Shown here: piece after piece, positions 9,216 through 18,393 of the stretch
How positions within the stretch are numbered: the first letter of the stretch is position 1
How the letters are laid out: the number at the start of each line of letters is the position of its first letter
NCBI GenBank assembly: GCA_963837395.1
Contig: CAWINI010000004.1
Location: forward strand, 434,001-498,000
Length of the DNA stretch: 64,000 nucleotides
Source of the DNA: CAVZQN01 sp963837395
Lineage (GTDB): Bacteria; Acidobacteriota; HRBIN11; JAKEFK01
Direction: 5' to 3'
Notes under the pieces: model-generated
Told to the model about the DNA's origin: nothing
Database searches by the model: none
What the model saw: only the letters and a program-made list of their open reading frames with translations
Position numbers and translations under genes: made by a program

Positions 9216-9874
9216 GATTTTTTTCGTTTCAAATAAAGCTCGCTTGCAAACACTGCAGCAAAAGCAATAGCAGTCGAAAATAATAGAAGACGGAAAGCTT
9301 TATCATCCTGTCCGAGTTGAATGTATTGATAAATCGAAGTAGATAAGGTTGCGGTTCTGCCTGGAATGACTCCGGCAACAAGAATGGTTGCACCAAATTC
9401 GCCTAACGCACGTGCGAAAGCAAGAATGAATCCGGCAATAATTCCTCTTCGTGCTAACGGAAGTGTGATGGTTGAAAAAACCCGGAACGGCCGTGCACCT
9501 AAACTCAGAGCAACCTGCTCTAATCGTGAATTCACTTCTTCAAACGCAACTCTGGCAGTTCTGACCAACAATGGAAAAGACATAACAGCCATTGCTAACA
9601 CAACAGCCCGCCATGTAAACACAATATTCAAACCGAACCAGTCATAAATCCAACTTCCAATCCATCCTTTTTTTCCAAACAAACGCAGCAACAATAATCC
9701 TGTTGCTACTGGAGGCATGACCAGGGGAAGTGTGATGAAAGTTTCTATAAAGCTTTTGCCCTTAAATGAATATCGCGCAAGTAACCACGCAATGAATAAA
9801 CCTGGAGGAAGAATTAATAAAGCGGCGAGAAAAGCGGATTGTGCACTAAACCAGACGATTTGAGATTCATTCAT
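9212..9874 (-). CDS. modB: molybdate ABC transporter permease
   Basis: A 220-residue inner-membrane permease with about five hydrophobic segments and the cytoplasmic coupling loop EQVALSLGARPFRVFSTITLPLARRGIIAGFILAFAR, which carries the EAA-type signature. The phrase RALGEFGATILVAGVIPGRTATLSTSIYQYIQ is typical of ModB/CysTW-type permeases, and the LPLVMPPVATGLLLLRLFG segment fits ModB. It overlaps modC. The gene immediately upstream encodes an RNA-binding protein, not a ModA periplasmic protein, so the binding component must be encoded elsewhere. Sulfate or tungstate import cannot be fully excluded. Confidence 0.85.
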   Translation of the reverse strand: MNESQIVWFSAQSAFLAALLILPPGLFIAWLLARYSFKGKSFIETFITLPLVMPPVATGLLLLRLFGKKGWIGSWIYDWFGLNIVFTWRAVVLAMAVMSFPLLVRTARVAFEEVNSRLEQVALSLGARPFRVFSTITLPLARRGIIAGFILAFARALGEFGATILVAGVIPGRTATLSTSIYQYIQLGQDDKAFRLLLFSTAIAFAAVFASELYLKRKKS

Positions 9875-9913
9875 CTGGTGTATTTTTTACCACAAACTTT
9901 CGGAGGAAAATAA

Positions 9914-9952
9914 AAAAGACCTTCCGCTCCATTTTGGAACAGAAGGTCTTTT
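9914..9952 (-). terminator. Rho-independent terminator of the RRM gene
   Basis: On the minus strand an 11-bp perfect stem AAAAGACCTTC/GAAGGTCTTTT encloses a 17-nt spacer and is followed by a run of T (TTATTTT). It lies directly after the stop of the RNA-binding protein and before modB, so the two genes are likely separate transcription units. Confidence 0.85.
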
Positions 9953-9958
9953 GAAAAA

Positions 9959-10273
9959 TTACCAGCGTGGTTGTCTTTTGCGGAAATTACCGCCGCCACC
10001 GCCGCCACCACCTGAGAATTTCTTCTCTTGTGGACGGGATTCATTAACCACCAGGTTGCGACCACCCAGCGAATAGCCATTAAAACGCTTAATAGCATCT
10101 GCTGCTTGTTCTTCGGTTGACATTTCAACGAATCCAAAACCACGTGATTGATTTGTGAATTTGTCGTGAATGATGTTCGCTGACACTACTTCTCCTGCCT
10201 GGGAGAAAAGTTCGCGCACTTCTTCAACATCAGTATTGTAGGACAGGCCGCCTACGAAAAGTTTCTTTTGCAA
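9959..10273 (-). CDS. RRM-domain glycine-rich RNA-binding protein
   Basis: A small single-stranded RNA-binding protein of about 104 residues. One RNA recognition motif fills residues 3-78: RNP2 is KLFVGGLSY and RNP1 is SRGFGFVEM. A short tail follows with eight consecutive glycines and basic residues (NFRKRQPRW). In cyanobacteria and other phyla such proteins act as cold-induced RNA chaperones. The start is the TTG at 10273: it has AAGGAG 6 nt upstream and places the RRM at the N-terminus as usual; longer in-frame starts have neither feature. It is monocistronic, with its own terminator. The 297 bp upstream to potA hold only presumed promoter sequence for both genes. Confidence 0.85.
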   Translation of the reverse strand: MQKKLFVGGLSYNTDVEEVRELFSQAGEVVSANIIHDKFTNQSRGFGFVEMSTEEQAADAIKRFNGYSLGGRNLVVNESRPQEKKFSGGGGGGGGNFRKRQPRW

Positions 10274-10570
10274 ATTACACTCCTTAAATTGTTTCAAAAC
10301 CGAAAGAAATTTTTGAAGGTTGCCGCATTTCGTCAGGATCGCGGCCCATCGAAAGAACAAGGGCAGGATTCCGAGTAGCGGAAATCGTTCAGAAAGGAAC
10401 TTCCAGTCTGAGATTTTACGATAATTAACTTTACCGCCTTCTTAACTTATTACGAATCGAAATCATATGCAAGTATTAATTACAGCAGCCAGAGATGTCG
10501 TCCAGACAATGACATGATTTCGATCCAAAGCTTTGGCGAAAAGAATGTGATATAACAATTGCCGTCGCCA

Positions 10571-11648
10571 ATGCCTGAAGTTATCCTTGAACTCCGCAAT
10601 GTGGTAAAACGTTTCGGGTCGATAGCTGCGGTAGATCGTGTAAATCTCCAAATTGAACGGGGCGAATTCTTTTCACTCTTACGGACCCAGCGGCTGCGGT
10701 AAAACTACTTTGCTTCGCCTCATCGCGGGATTTGAAACTACCACCGAAGGCCAGATCTTAATAAACGGCGACGATATAGCGGCTTTACCGCCTTATAAAC
10801 GTCCGGTGAATACCGTCTTTCAACATTACGCTTTGTTTCCACATCTAAATGTTTATCAAAATGTTGCGTTCGGGCTTGAACGCAAATCACTTCCACAAAA
10901 TGAAATCGAGCGGACAATTAAAGAAGCTTTGGATCAGATGCGTTTGTCCGGCTTTGAAAAAAGGCGGCCTTCGCAATTAAGTGGCGGACAAAAACAGCGA
11001 GTTGCATTAGCACGTGCGCTGGTTCTAAGGCCACAAGTTCTTTTATTAGATGAACCTCTTGGCGCTCTCGATATGAAATTGCGAAAAGAAATGCAGGTCG
11101 AATTGAAGAATTTGCAGGAGCGTCTCAAAATTACATTCATTTTTGTCACTCATGATCAGGAAGAAGCCCTGGTCATGTCCGATCGCATCGGTGTAATGAA
11201 TGCCGGACAACTTGAACAGGTCGGCAAAAGCTGTTCTGAAATTTTTGAAAAACCTCGTACAGAATTTGTTGCGAACTTTATGGGCGCTACAAATTTGTTT
11301 GAAGGAATACTGTCAAAAGAGAACGGCAAAAAATATTTAAGTATGAATGATGGTCCTCGATTTGAAACTGATGCGGAAGGAAAAGAAGGGCCGGTAAAAT
11401 TTATTATCCGCCCGGAAAAATTAGGACTCACTGGGGAATCAGTTCCAGGAAAAGTCAGCCTTCCTGTAAAAATTGTTGATGAAGTTTTTCAGGGAACAGT
11501 TACCACGTGGTATGTTGACTACCATAGTAGAACGTATACGGTAATGGAACAAAATAGCAAAGTAACAGACGAAATGGGTCGTTTTGAACGCGGCGATTCT
11601 GCATTCATATCATGGAATCCTAAACATGCTGTGATGTTGGAGAAATAG
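10571..11648 (+). CDS. potA: spermidine/putrescine ABC transporter ATP-binding protein (one frameshift)
   Basis: ATPase of a polyamine importer, about 359 residues if restored. The frame from ATG 10571 encodes the normal N-terminus (LRNVVKRFGSIAAVDRVNL) to EFFSLL; then one extra C at 10682 shifts the frame, and GPSGCGKTTLLRLIAGFE continues in the next frame. Downstream are the Q-loop NTVFQHYALFPHLNV, signature LSGGQKQRVALARAL, Walker B VLLLDEPLGALD, switch FVTHDQEEAL and a C-terminal TOBE-like domain. A single inserted base in an otherwise intact, conserved gene at the head of an intact potBCD operon suggests a sequence error; a recent inactivating mutation is the alternative. Expression would drive potBCD. 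Confidence 0.85.
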
Positions 11649-12566
11649 TTGACTCAGGCCTTAATTCATTTCTTTCAACGATTCCCTTCACTTAGACCTT
11701 ATGCGCTTGTTTCATTGACCGTTGCGATTCTTGGAATTTTTTTCTTCTTCCCTCTTCTCATCATGTTCCTTTACAGCTTTGCACAACGCGACACCTACGG
11801 CGGGATCCGGGTCATTCAAGATTGGGCGCAATATCTTCGATCTGCGGAATGGATTTCAAATTATGTACGGTCTTTCGAACCGATTTATGTTGAAATTTAT
11901 TTTAGATCATTATGGATGGCGATCCTCACCACTGGTCTATGTTTGTTAATCGGATATCCGATTTCATACTTCATCGCGCTTCGCGTGAAGCCATCATGGA
12001 AAAATACGCTGCTCACACTTGTCATTATTCCTTTTTGGACTTCCTTCCTGATTCGAACTTACGCCTGGATCATCATTCTTAGAAGTGAAGGATTGATCAA
12101 TCAATTCTTGATGAACACGGGCTTGATTCAAAATCCGATAGAAACTTTGCTTTATTCTGAATTCGCTGTGATTCTAGGCCTGGTTTATGGCGAATTACCG
12201 TTCATGATCCTCCCTCTTTATGCATCGATCGAAAAACTGGACGTTTCACTTCTGGAAGCTGCAAACGATCTCGGCGCAAATAGCTTCTGGACATTCTTCA
12301 AAGTCACCGTACCTCTAACGATGCCAGGAATTGCTGCCGGTATTATCCTGGTGTTCATCCCAACCATCGGTACTTTTATTACACCCGATCTTCTTGGTGG
12401 TGCGAAAAGTATTCTGGTGGGGAATTTAATTCAAAATCAATTTGCAATCGCACGTGACAAACCGTTTGGTTCGGCAATTTGCTTTGGCTTAACAGCTTTT
12501 GTGTTAATCGTTTTGTTTTTGTATGCACGGCATATCACTCGCAGAGAAAAGGCGATTTTTGTATGA
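11649..12566 (+). CDS. potB: spermidine/putrescine ABC transporter permease
   Basis: A 305-residue membrane permease of the polyamine importer with six hydrophobic segments. The coupling loop ISLLEAANDLGANSFWTFFKVTVPLTMPGI-type sequence is present (LLEAANDLGANSFWTFFKV), and IGTFITPDLLGGAKSILVGN is the typical PotB signature. TTG at 11649 follows the potA stop directly and has GGAG 6 nt upstream. Its stop overlaps potC by ATGA, so potABCD form a tightly coupled operon. Confidence 0.9.
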   Translation: MTQALIHFFQRFPSLRPYALVSLTVAILGIFFFFPLLIMFLYSFAQRDTYGGIRVIQDWAQYLRSAEWISNYVRSFEPIYVEIYFRSLWMAILTTGLCLLIGYPISYFIALRVKPSWKNTLLTLVIIPFWTSFLIRTYAWIIILRSEGLINQFLMNTGLIQNPIETLLYSEFAVILGLVYGELPFMILPLYASIEKLDVSLLEAANDLGANSFWTFFKVTVPLTMPGIAAGIILVFIPTIGTFITPDLLGGAKSILVGNLIQNQFAIARDKPFGSAICFGLTAFVLIVLFLYARHITRREKAIFV

Positions 12567-13339
12567 AACAAGGCCAACTTTCGCGAAGTTTACTTTTTTC
12601 TGAATCAGCGCTTGTCTACATTTTTTTGTATGCACCAATTGTGATCCTTGTGATTTTTTCATTTAACAGTTCCCGGTATTCGATATGGGAAAACTTTAGC
12701 TTTCAATGGTATCGCAGCCTGTTTCACAATGAATTGATTTTGCGCGCGCTTCGCAACAGCTTAATCGTAGCCGTTGCCAGCACAATTTTTTCAACCATCG
12801 CCGGCACCTTTGCGGCTTTAGGCATGCAAAGATTCGAATTCCGCGCGAAAAAAAGCCTGGATGCACTGTTTTACTTGCCTGTAATCATTCCCGAAATCGT
12901 GATGGCCGCATCACTGGTAATCTTCTTTGGCTTCGTCCACATGACGCTAGGGATGATGACAATCATCCTTGCCCATGTTGCATTTTGTGTTTCTTATGTT
13001 GTGATTGTGGTGCGCGCCCGGCTGGAAGGTTTTGATCGAACACTGGAAGAAGCGGCAATGGATCTAGGCGCTAACGAGATTCAGACTTTCTTTCGAATCA
13101 CCCTTCCGTTAATATTTCCGGGCATTTTGTCAGGTGCACTTCTTGCGTTTACATTATCTATCGATGATTACATCATCACTTCGTTTGTTGCTGGAGTGGG
13201 ATCTACCACACTTCCCCTTCAGATTTATTCCATGGTAAAAACAAAGGTGACTCCGGAAATTAATGCGGTATCAACATTACTGTTAATTCCAACAATTTTG
13301 TTGATTATTGTTTCGGATCGACTGCAAAAGAAAGATTAA
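12563..13339 (+). CDS. potC: spermidine/putrescine ABC transporter permease
   Basis: The second inner-membrane permease of the polyamine importer, about 258 residues with six hydrophobic segments. The EAA loop is LEEAAMDLGANEIQTFFRITLP, followed by ILSGALLAFTLSIDDYIITSFV, a PotC/YdcV hallmark. The ATG at 12563 overlaps the potB stop (ATGA) and is preferred over the longer frame, which would reach back into potB. potD follows 23 bp after the stop. Confidence 0.9.
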   Translation: MKQGQLSRSLLFSESALVYIFLYAPIVILVIFSFNSSRYSIWENFSFQWYRSLFHNELILRALRNSLIVAVASTIFSTIAGTFAALGMQRFEFRAKKSLDALFYLPVIIPEIVMAASLVIFFGFVHMTLGMMTIILAHVAFCVSYVVIVVRARLEGFDRTLEEAAMDLGANEIQTFFRITLPLIFPGILSGALLAFTLSIDDYIITSFVAGVGSTTLPLQIYSMVKTKVTPEINAVSTLLLIPTILLIIVSDRLQKKD

Positions 13340-13362
13340 AAATTAAAGATAAAAAATAAAAA

Positions 13363-14421
13363 ATGAAAACAGCATTACATCGTATTTATCCGATCCTGAT
13401 AGTTGTGGCGATTTCCTGCATATTTGGATGTGGCGGTGGGAAAAAGGGTGAATCAAAAGAGAAGCAGCTGAATCTGTATATTTGGTCTGCATATGTTTCG
13501 GATGAAACACTGGCAAAGTTCGAAAAAGAAACCGGCATAAGAGTTAGATATGACACTTATGATTCGAACGAGGCCTTGATCGCAAAGGTACAATCCGGCG
13601 TTGCCGATTATGATGTAATTGTTCCGTCAGATTACACAGTCCAAATTCTTTTGCAAGGCAATCTTTTAGAAAAGATCGATTTGAACCGTCTTCCCAATTT
13701 CAAAAACCTCGCGAAGAGATTCCAGAATCTCTCATACGATCCAAACAATGCGCACTCCATCCCATTTCTTTGGGGAACTACTGGGATCGGATACAACAAA
13801 ACAAAAGTGACAGATCCTGTAGATTCGTGGAGCATTTTGTGGAATCCGAAATATAAGGACAGGATTTTGATGCTAGATGATGTACGCGAAACATTCGGTG
13901 CCGCACTAAAATTGAAAGGACATTCCATTAACACAACAAATGTTAAAGAGCTGGAAGAAGCAAAAAATCTATTGATGCAGCAAAAACCTTTAGTAAAAAC
14001 GTATAGCAGTTCTAATTTTGATGAAATACTTTTGAGTGGAGATGTTTGGCTTGCTCATGGTTGGAGCGGACAGCTTGCAAAAGCAGCTGATCAAAATAAG
14101 GATCTTACATACATAGTTCCAAAAGAAGGCTCAACTCTTTGGATTGATAATCTTGCTGTGCCTGCTTCTGCAAAACATAAAGAAGAAGCATACGTCTTTT
14201 TGAACTTTTTCCTGGATCCAGCAATTGCAGCGGAAGTTACAAACTATTCTGGATATGCCAGCCCGAATGAAGCAGCCAAACCATTTATTAAGCCGCACAT
14301 TCTGAACGATCCGGCCCGTTATCCCAGTGAAGAAGTTCTTGCGAAGTGCGAGCTCTTGATGGATCTTGGTGCGACAACACAGCTACTTGATCGGATGTGG
14401 ACTGAGATCAAATCCAGGTGA
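13363..14421 (+). CDS. potD: polyamine-binding lipoprotein (spermidine/putrescine ABC transporter substrate-binding protein)
   Basis: A 352-residue extracytoplasmic solute-binding protein. The N-terminus has a basic/hydrophobic signal ending in the lipobox IFGC (cysteine near residue 23), so it is a lipid-anchored PotD/PotF-type receptor. The mature part begins LNLYIWSAYVSDETLAKFEKETGI, the family signature, and includes YDVIVPSDYTVQILLQ and IPFLWGTTGIGYNKTKV. Polyamine-binding aromatic and acidic residues appear conserved (WSAY, SDY, LWIDNLAVP). It ends the potABCD operon. A 156-bp palindromic element separates it from the aldehyde dehydrogenase that probably acts downstream on the same substrates. 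Confidence 0.9.
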   Translation: MKTALHRIYPILIVVAISCIFGCGGGKKGESKEKQLNLYIWSAYVSDETLAKFEKETGIRVRYDTYDSNEALIAKVQSGVADYDVIVPSDYTVQILLQGNLLEKIDLNRLPNFKNLAKRFQNLSYDPNNAHSIPFLWGTTGIGYNKTKVTDPVDSWSILWNPKYKDRILMLDDVRETFGAALKLKGHSINTTNVKELEEAKNLLMQQKPLVKTYSSSNFDEILLSGDVWLAHGWSGQLAKAADQNKDLTYIVPKEGSTLWIDNLAVPASAKHKEEAYVFLNFFLDPAIAAEVTNYSGYASPNEAAKPFIKPHILNDPARYPSEEVLAKCELLMDLGATTQLLDRMWTEIKSR

Positions 14422-14425
14422 ATTT

Positions 14426-14581
14426 GTAACGCCGGCGGCTCGCCGGCGCTGGTAATCTTTTGACGGAATCTTATCCAATGCGAGCGGAAGCGAGCATGAA
14501 ACTGTTCCTCGCTCGCTCCCACTCGCGAACACAAAACTCTGAAGTATAATTTTGCCAGCGCCGGCGAGCCGCCGGCGCTAC
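14426..14581. repeat. palindromic element, family 2 (GCCGGCG arms)
   Basis: A 156-bp unit bounded by 27-bp inverted arms at 14426-14452 and 14555-14581. The arms are near-identical when inverted, and each is itself palindromic around GCCGGC. An inner inverted pair (GCGAGCGGAAGCGAGC and the GCTCGCTC region) makes a second stem, so the whole unit can form one long cruciform. It is far richer in G+C than the flanks. It sits between potD and the aldehyde dehydrogenase and could act as a transcript-stabilising or attenuating structure. Confidence 0.75.
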
Positions 14582-14588
14582 AAATCAC

Positions 14589-16052
14589 ATGATTGGACAT
14601 TGGATTAACGGTAAATACGTAAACAGCTCATCAGGCCAAATCTTTCCCGTAGTGAATCCTGCAACTGAAGAAGTAATCGATTTAGTGGCACGCGGAAATG
14701 CTGATGATGCAGATCGCGCAGTGATAGCTGCGTATGCTGCATTTCCGGAATGGCGAAACATGCCCGGGTTAGAAAAAGCAGAACGCATGCATCAATTCGC
14801 GCGTCGTTTGCGCGCTGGTAACAAGAAGATTGCTGAATTATTAACGCATGAAGGTGGAAAACCGTTGATTGAAAATTTGGATGAAGTGGAATGGGTTGCA
14901 GCTTGTTTTGATTACTATGCTGAGATCGGTCGCGATAATAAAGGCAAAGTGATTGGTCCGGTGTTCCCTCATCAAATCAATTTCACAGTGAAAGAACCTT
15001 ACGGCGTTGTCGCCTGTATAGTTCCATGGAATTATCCGTTGTTGTTAATGAGCTGGAAAGTCGCAGCAGCATTGGCATCAGGAAATACCATTGTGATTAA
15101 GCCATCGGAACATACGCCGCTTTCAACGCTTGCTCTATCTGAAATGTTTGAAGTGTTTCCGCCAGGTGTTGTGAATATCCTTGCCGGTTATGGACCTGAA
15201 GCCGGCGAACCGTTAGTGAAACATCCGAAAGTCAGCAAGATTGCATTTACGGGCGGAATTCAAACCGGACGCAAGCTCGCAGTAATGGCCGCCGAAGGTT
15301 TGAAAAAAGTTTCTTTGGAATTAAGCGGTAATGATCCTTTAATTGTTTGTGATGATGTTGATCTGGATATTGCAGTTCGCGGTGCAGCCTGGGCTTGTTA
15401 TTTGAACATGGGACAGGTTTGTACATCGGCTGAGCGTATTTACGTTTTTGAAAAAGTCGCGAATAAATTCATTAAGAAATTTGTTGATTTCACGCGTTCG
15501 CTTCGGATCGGAAATCCAATGGGTCCGGATGTTGATTTAGGACCGATGATCAATGAAGATCAAAGGAAGAAAGTTGAAGATAAATTGGAACGAGCTGAAG
15601 CTGCGGGAGCAAAAGTTTTGGTTGGTGGGAAGAGACCTTCGCGTTTCAAAAAAGGATTCTTTCTTGAACCAGCGGTAATCACTGGCGTGAATCATGAAAT
15701 GGAAATTATGAAAACAGAAACGTTCGGACCTGTTGCTCCGATTATGCCAGTGAAAGATATCGAAGAAGCTGTAAAGTTAGCGGATGATTCGGATTTTGGT
15801 TTAGGTGCCAGCATTTATACAAATAACCTTGAATACGCAATGTATGCCATGGAAAATATTCATGCCGGAACGTTTTGGATTAACGATCCGCTAACCGACA
15901 ACGATGCTGAGCCATTCGGCGGAATGCGTTTGAGCGGACAAAATCGTGAATTAGGAATGGAAGGCCTGGACAACTTTCGGGATGTGAAACACGTTCATCT
16001 CGATTACAAAATCGAACCTAAAACGTACTGGTATCCGTACAAGTGGAAATAA
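14589..16052 (+). CDS. NAD-dependent aldehyde dehydrogenase (aminoaldehyde/betaine-aldehyde type)
   Basis: A 487-residue aldehyde dehydrogenase that oxidises an aldehyde to its acid with NAD(P)+. The cofactor region has IVPWNYPLLLMSWKVAAALA and KPSEHTPL, then FTGGIQTGRKL. The general-base glutamate is in LELSGNDPLIV, and the nucleophilic cysteine is in LNMGQVCTSAERIYV near residue 281. The C-terminal EPFGGMRLSGQNRELGMEG is typical of betaine/aminobutyraldehyde dehydrogenases (PatD, PuuC, BetB). Its position just after potABCD and before two polyamine-type aminotransferases suggests 4-aminobutanal as substrate; betaine aldehyde is the main alternative. Confidence 0.85.
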   Translation: MIGHWINGKYVNSSSGQIFPVVNPATEEVIDLVARGNADDADRAVIAAYAAFPEWRNMPGLEKAERMHQFARRLRAGNKKIAELLTHEGGKPLIENLDEVEWVAACFDYYAEIGRDNKGKVIGPVFPHQINFTVKEPYGVVACIVPWNYPLLLMSWKVAAALASGNTIVIKPSEHTPLSTLALSEMFEVFPPGVVNILAGYGPEAGEPLVKHPKVSKIAFTGGIQTGRKLAVMAAEGLKKVSLELSGNDPLIVCDDVDLDIAVRGAAWACYLNMGQVCTSAERIYVFEKVANKFIKKFVDFTRSLRIGNPMGPDVDLGPMINEDQRKKVEDKLERAEAAGAKVLVGGKRPSRFKKGFFLEPAVITGVNHEMEIMKTETFGPVAPIMPVKDIEEAVKLADDSDFGLGASIYTNNLEYAMYAMENIHAGTFWINDPLTDNDAEPFGGMRLSGQNRELGMEGLDNFRDVKHVHLDYKIEPKTYWYPYKWK

Positions 16053-16074
16053 CTAGAAAAACCAGAAAAAACGT

Positions 16075-16179
16075 GTTTCTCCCCCTTATGAAGGGGGAGA
16101 TGAAAGAGGGGGTTGGATCATTTTCTAATGTCTCCAACCACCCCCTTGACCCCCTCCTTCATAAGGAGGGGGAACAAAC
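16075..16179. repeat. palindromic element, family 1, copy B (no internal gene)
   Basis: A 105-bp inverted structure with the same arms as copy A: left GTTTCTCCCCCTTATGAAG, right CTTCATAAGGAGGGGGAAC. Inner ends are GGTTGGA and TCCAACC around a core with CATTTTCTAATGTC, close to the core of copy A. The last base overlaps the stop codon of the amidohydrolase. The matching cores of copies A and B show they are copies of one mobile unit and not chance terminators. Confidence 0.8.
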
Positions 16180-18196
16180 TATTTGACCTCAGAGATGCCA
16201 AGCACCTGATGAATTGCGGATGGTTTGAAAATTAGACCATCCTTAATTACCGTATCAACTTTCCTGATGTCGCTGATATTTTTGGCAGGATTTCCATCAA
16301 TAATAATCAGATCCGCATACTTTCCCCGTTCAATTGAACCCAGATCTTTATCTTGCTTCGTTACCTGGGCAGCAGTCAAAGTTGCGATTTGAAGCACCTT
16401 CTCCGGCGGAATCCCTGCTGCAACATAATTCTCCAGCTCTCGATCCAAAGTATATCCCGCCAGGTCATCCGTCCCTGCTACAATTGTAATATTATTCTTG
16501 TAGAGGACATCAATCAACTCCAGCATCTTACGGAATGAGTCTTTGTACAATTGTTCCTTCCCTTCCGGGATTGGAAAGCCACCCGATAAAAGCTGACGAC
16601 GTACCTGAGGCGGAAAGGTCGGAAGGACTGTCTCGTAACCTGCAGGAACTTGACCGGGCTTGGAGGTCAAGATTTGCTGGAAAATCGAAACTGTCGGATC
16701 GACGATGATATGTCTTTCCTTTAATAATCCAAGAAACGACTGCCATTCCTGCGATTTAAAATCCATTTCTGCGGCATGTTCGGCAACCGCTGTAAAGCGA
16801 AGAGGTGTACGCGTATCTTTCGCGATATCAAAAAGGAAATTCAAGAACAACATATTGATATGTTGAATTTCGCTGTAACCATCTTTAATCGCTTGCTCAG
16901 CAGTCATGAATGCAGGGATATGACCGCTAACCCGTAAACCTTTTTTTCTGGCTTCATCAACGATTGGAGCAACAAGTTCCGGTTTGAGCGAACTATACAG
17001 CTTGATTTGACAGACTCCGAGCTGTGCATACTTATCCACTGCAGCTCTCGCCTCTTGTTCGTTGTCAACTAAAACTTTAGAAGGTCCGGCATAAGGACCG
17101 GTCCATCTATAAAGCCTGCATAAAGAATACGCGGACCGATTAATTCGCCGGAATCATATTTATTTTTTGTCTTGATAAGCGCCTCATCATCGTTTGCCAT
17201 ATCACGAACGGAAGTCACTCCGGCTGCAATGTGCAATAAACCATCTGACGCACCCAGATGAACGTGCATGTCCCATAGTCCAGGCATCACAAATTTTCCA
17301 TCGGCATCAATTATTTTTGCGCCGATAGGAGCTTTTAATTCGGCTTTAACACCAACATCTTTGATGCGGTTGCCTTCGATTAAGATCGTTTGCCCTGTTT
17401 TTGTTTCCGTTGTTACAGAATCAAACAAAGTTGCATTTCGAATCATTAATGCATCACCAGGTTTTTGGGTTAATTCTTTCGCTTCACGCGCTAAGCGAGC
17501 AGCCTGGGAAGCTTCCTGTGCCTTCACAATTTGGTCCATTGCTTTTTCCCAACCCTTCCTGATGACAAATAGGAAACTTCCACCAGAAGCGAAAAACGTT
17601 TCATCAGTGTCCAGCCAAATTGCTGCTGGTACAAAATCCAATCCGGTGATCGCATACTGGATAACCTTGCGCGTCTGCCCATCTACTTCCAATTGGAGTT
17701 CCCCTGCTTTCTCAAGTTTTGCATCTCCAGCCGGAAGCAATGAAAGCATTTGTCCGTTGGCATGAAGCAACGCACGAACTAACATAGCTGTTTCTTCGGG
17801 CACACCGGTTTGACTTACATAAAATTCGTTACCCTTAAAATCTTTTGTGCCTTCTTCTGCAGTGTTCTTCCAGCTCGCTTTGTCATTTTCGACTTTGAAG
17901 GTTTCACTTACTGCGGACTTGTAGTAATTGTTGCCAGTATTTTGAGTTGAAATCGGGACTCCATTCGGATTCAAAATAATGCTGGCAGATAGCTTTGGTC
18001 CTCGACCTCTGTCGTTAAATTCATATTCAATCGAATATTCCGTTTTAGATATTGCTTTTGTCTTCTGAAAACCTGACGGATTCCCTCCGCTCAAGACCGT
18101 ATATTCAACTGCATCCTGGGCATGGCATATGATTGGAAATAAAGAACATATTGAGAAAAGGATGATCAACAAACGAGTCATCGGTGGGACCTCCAT
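16179..18196 (-). CDS. exported amidohydrolase (imidazolonepropionase-like), one frameshift
   Basis: A metal-dependent hydrolase of about 672 residues if restored, with an N-terminal signal peptide (LLIILFSICSLFPIICHA) and a roughly 230-residue N-terminal domain before the TIM barrel. The barrel has DMHVHLGASDG (HxH metal ligands), a later histidine in SGHIPAF, one in QHINML, and the catalytic aspartate in VAGTDDLAGY; LGSIERGKYADLIIIDGNP closes the composite domain. The frame changes near 17100, where a G appears missing in GGACCGGTCC: restoring it joins FIDGPG to PYAGPSKVLVDNEQEA. Start is the second methionine (MTRLL) or 18196. Substrate unknown; such secreted proteins may be dipeptidases. 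Confidence 0.75.
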
Positions 18197-18312
18197 TTGT
18201 GAAATTATTGTACTCGCTTTTGGGTAACAAGAAAGCTTTGAAGTATAATTATTACGTTCCTGTTAACGAATTAGGTGGAAGAATCGTAAAGGATGAATAC
18301 GCGGGTTGAATA

Positions 18313-18361
18313 GAGTCCAGCGACTCCCCTGAAACGTTCCTTCAATGGCGTCGCTAGACGC
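18313..18361. repeat. paired short hairpins upstream of the GABA-aminotransferase gene
   Basis: Two perfect 5-bp hairpins with related 4-nt loops: GAGTC-CAGC-GACTC and GCGTC-GCTA-GACGC. AGCGAC and GTCGCT also pair across the two. They lie in the 197-bp divergent region between the amidohydrolase and the aminotransferase and are unlikely to be a terminator since no T-run follows. Function unknown. Confidence 0.4.
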
Positions 18362-18393
18362 TGCCCATCTTTCGCTGTTAAGAGAATCTAAGT

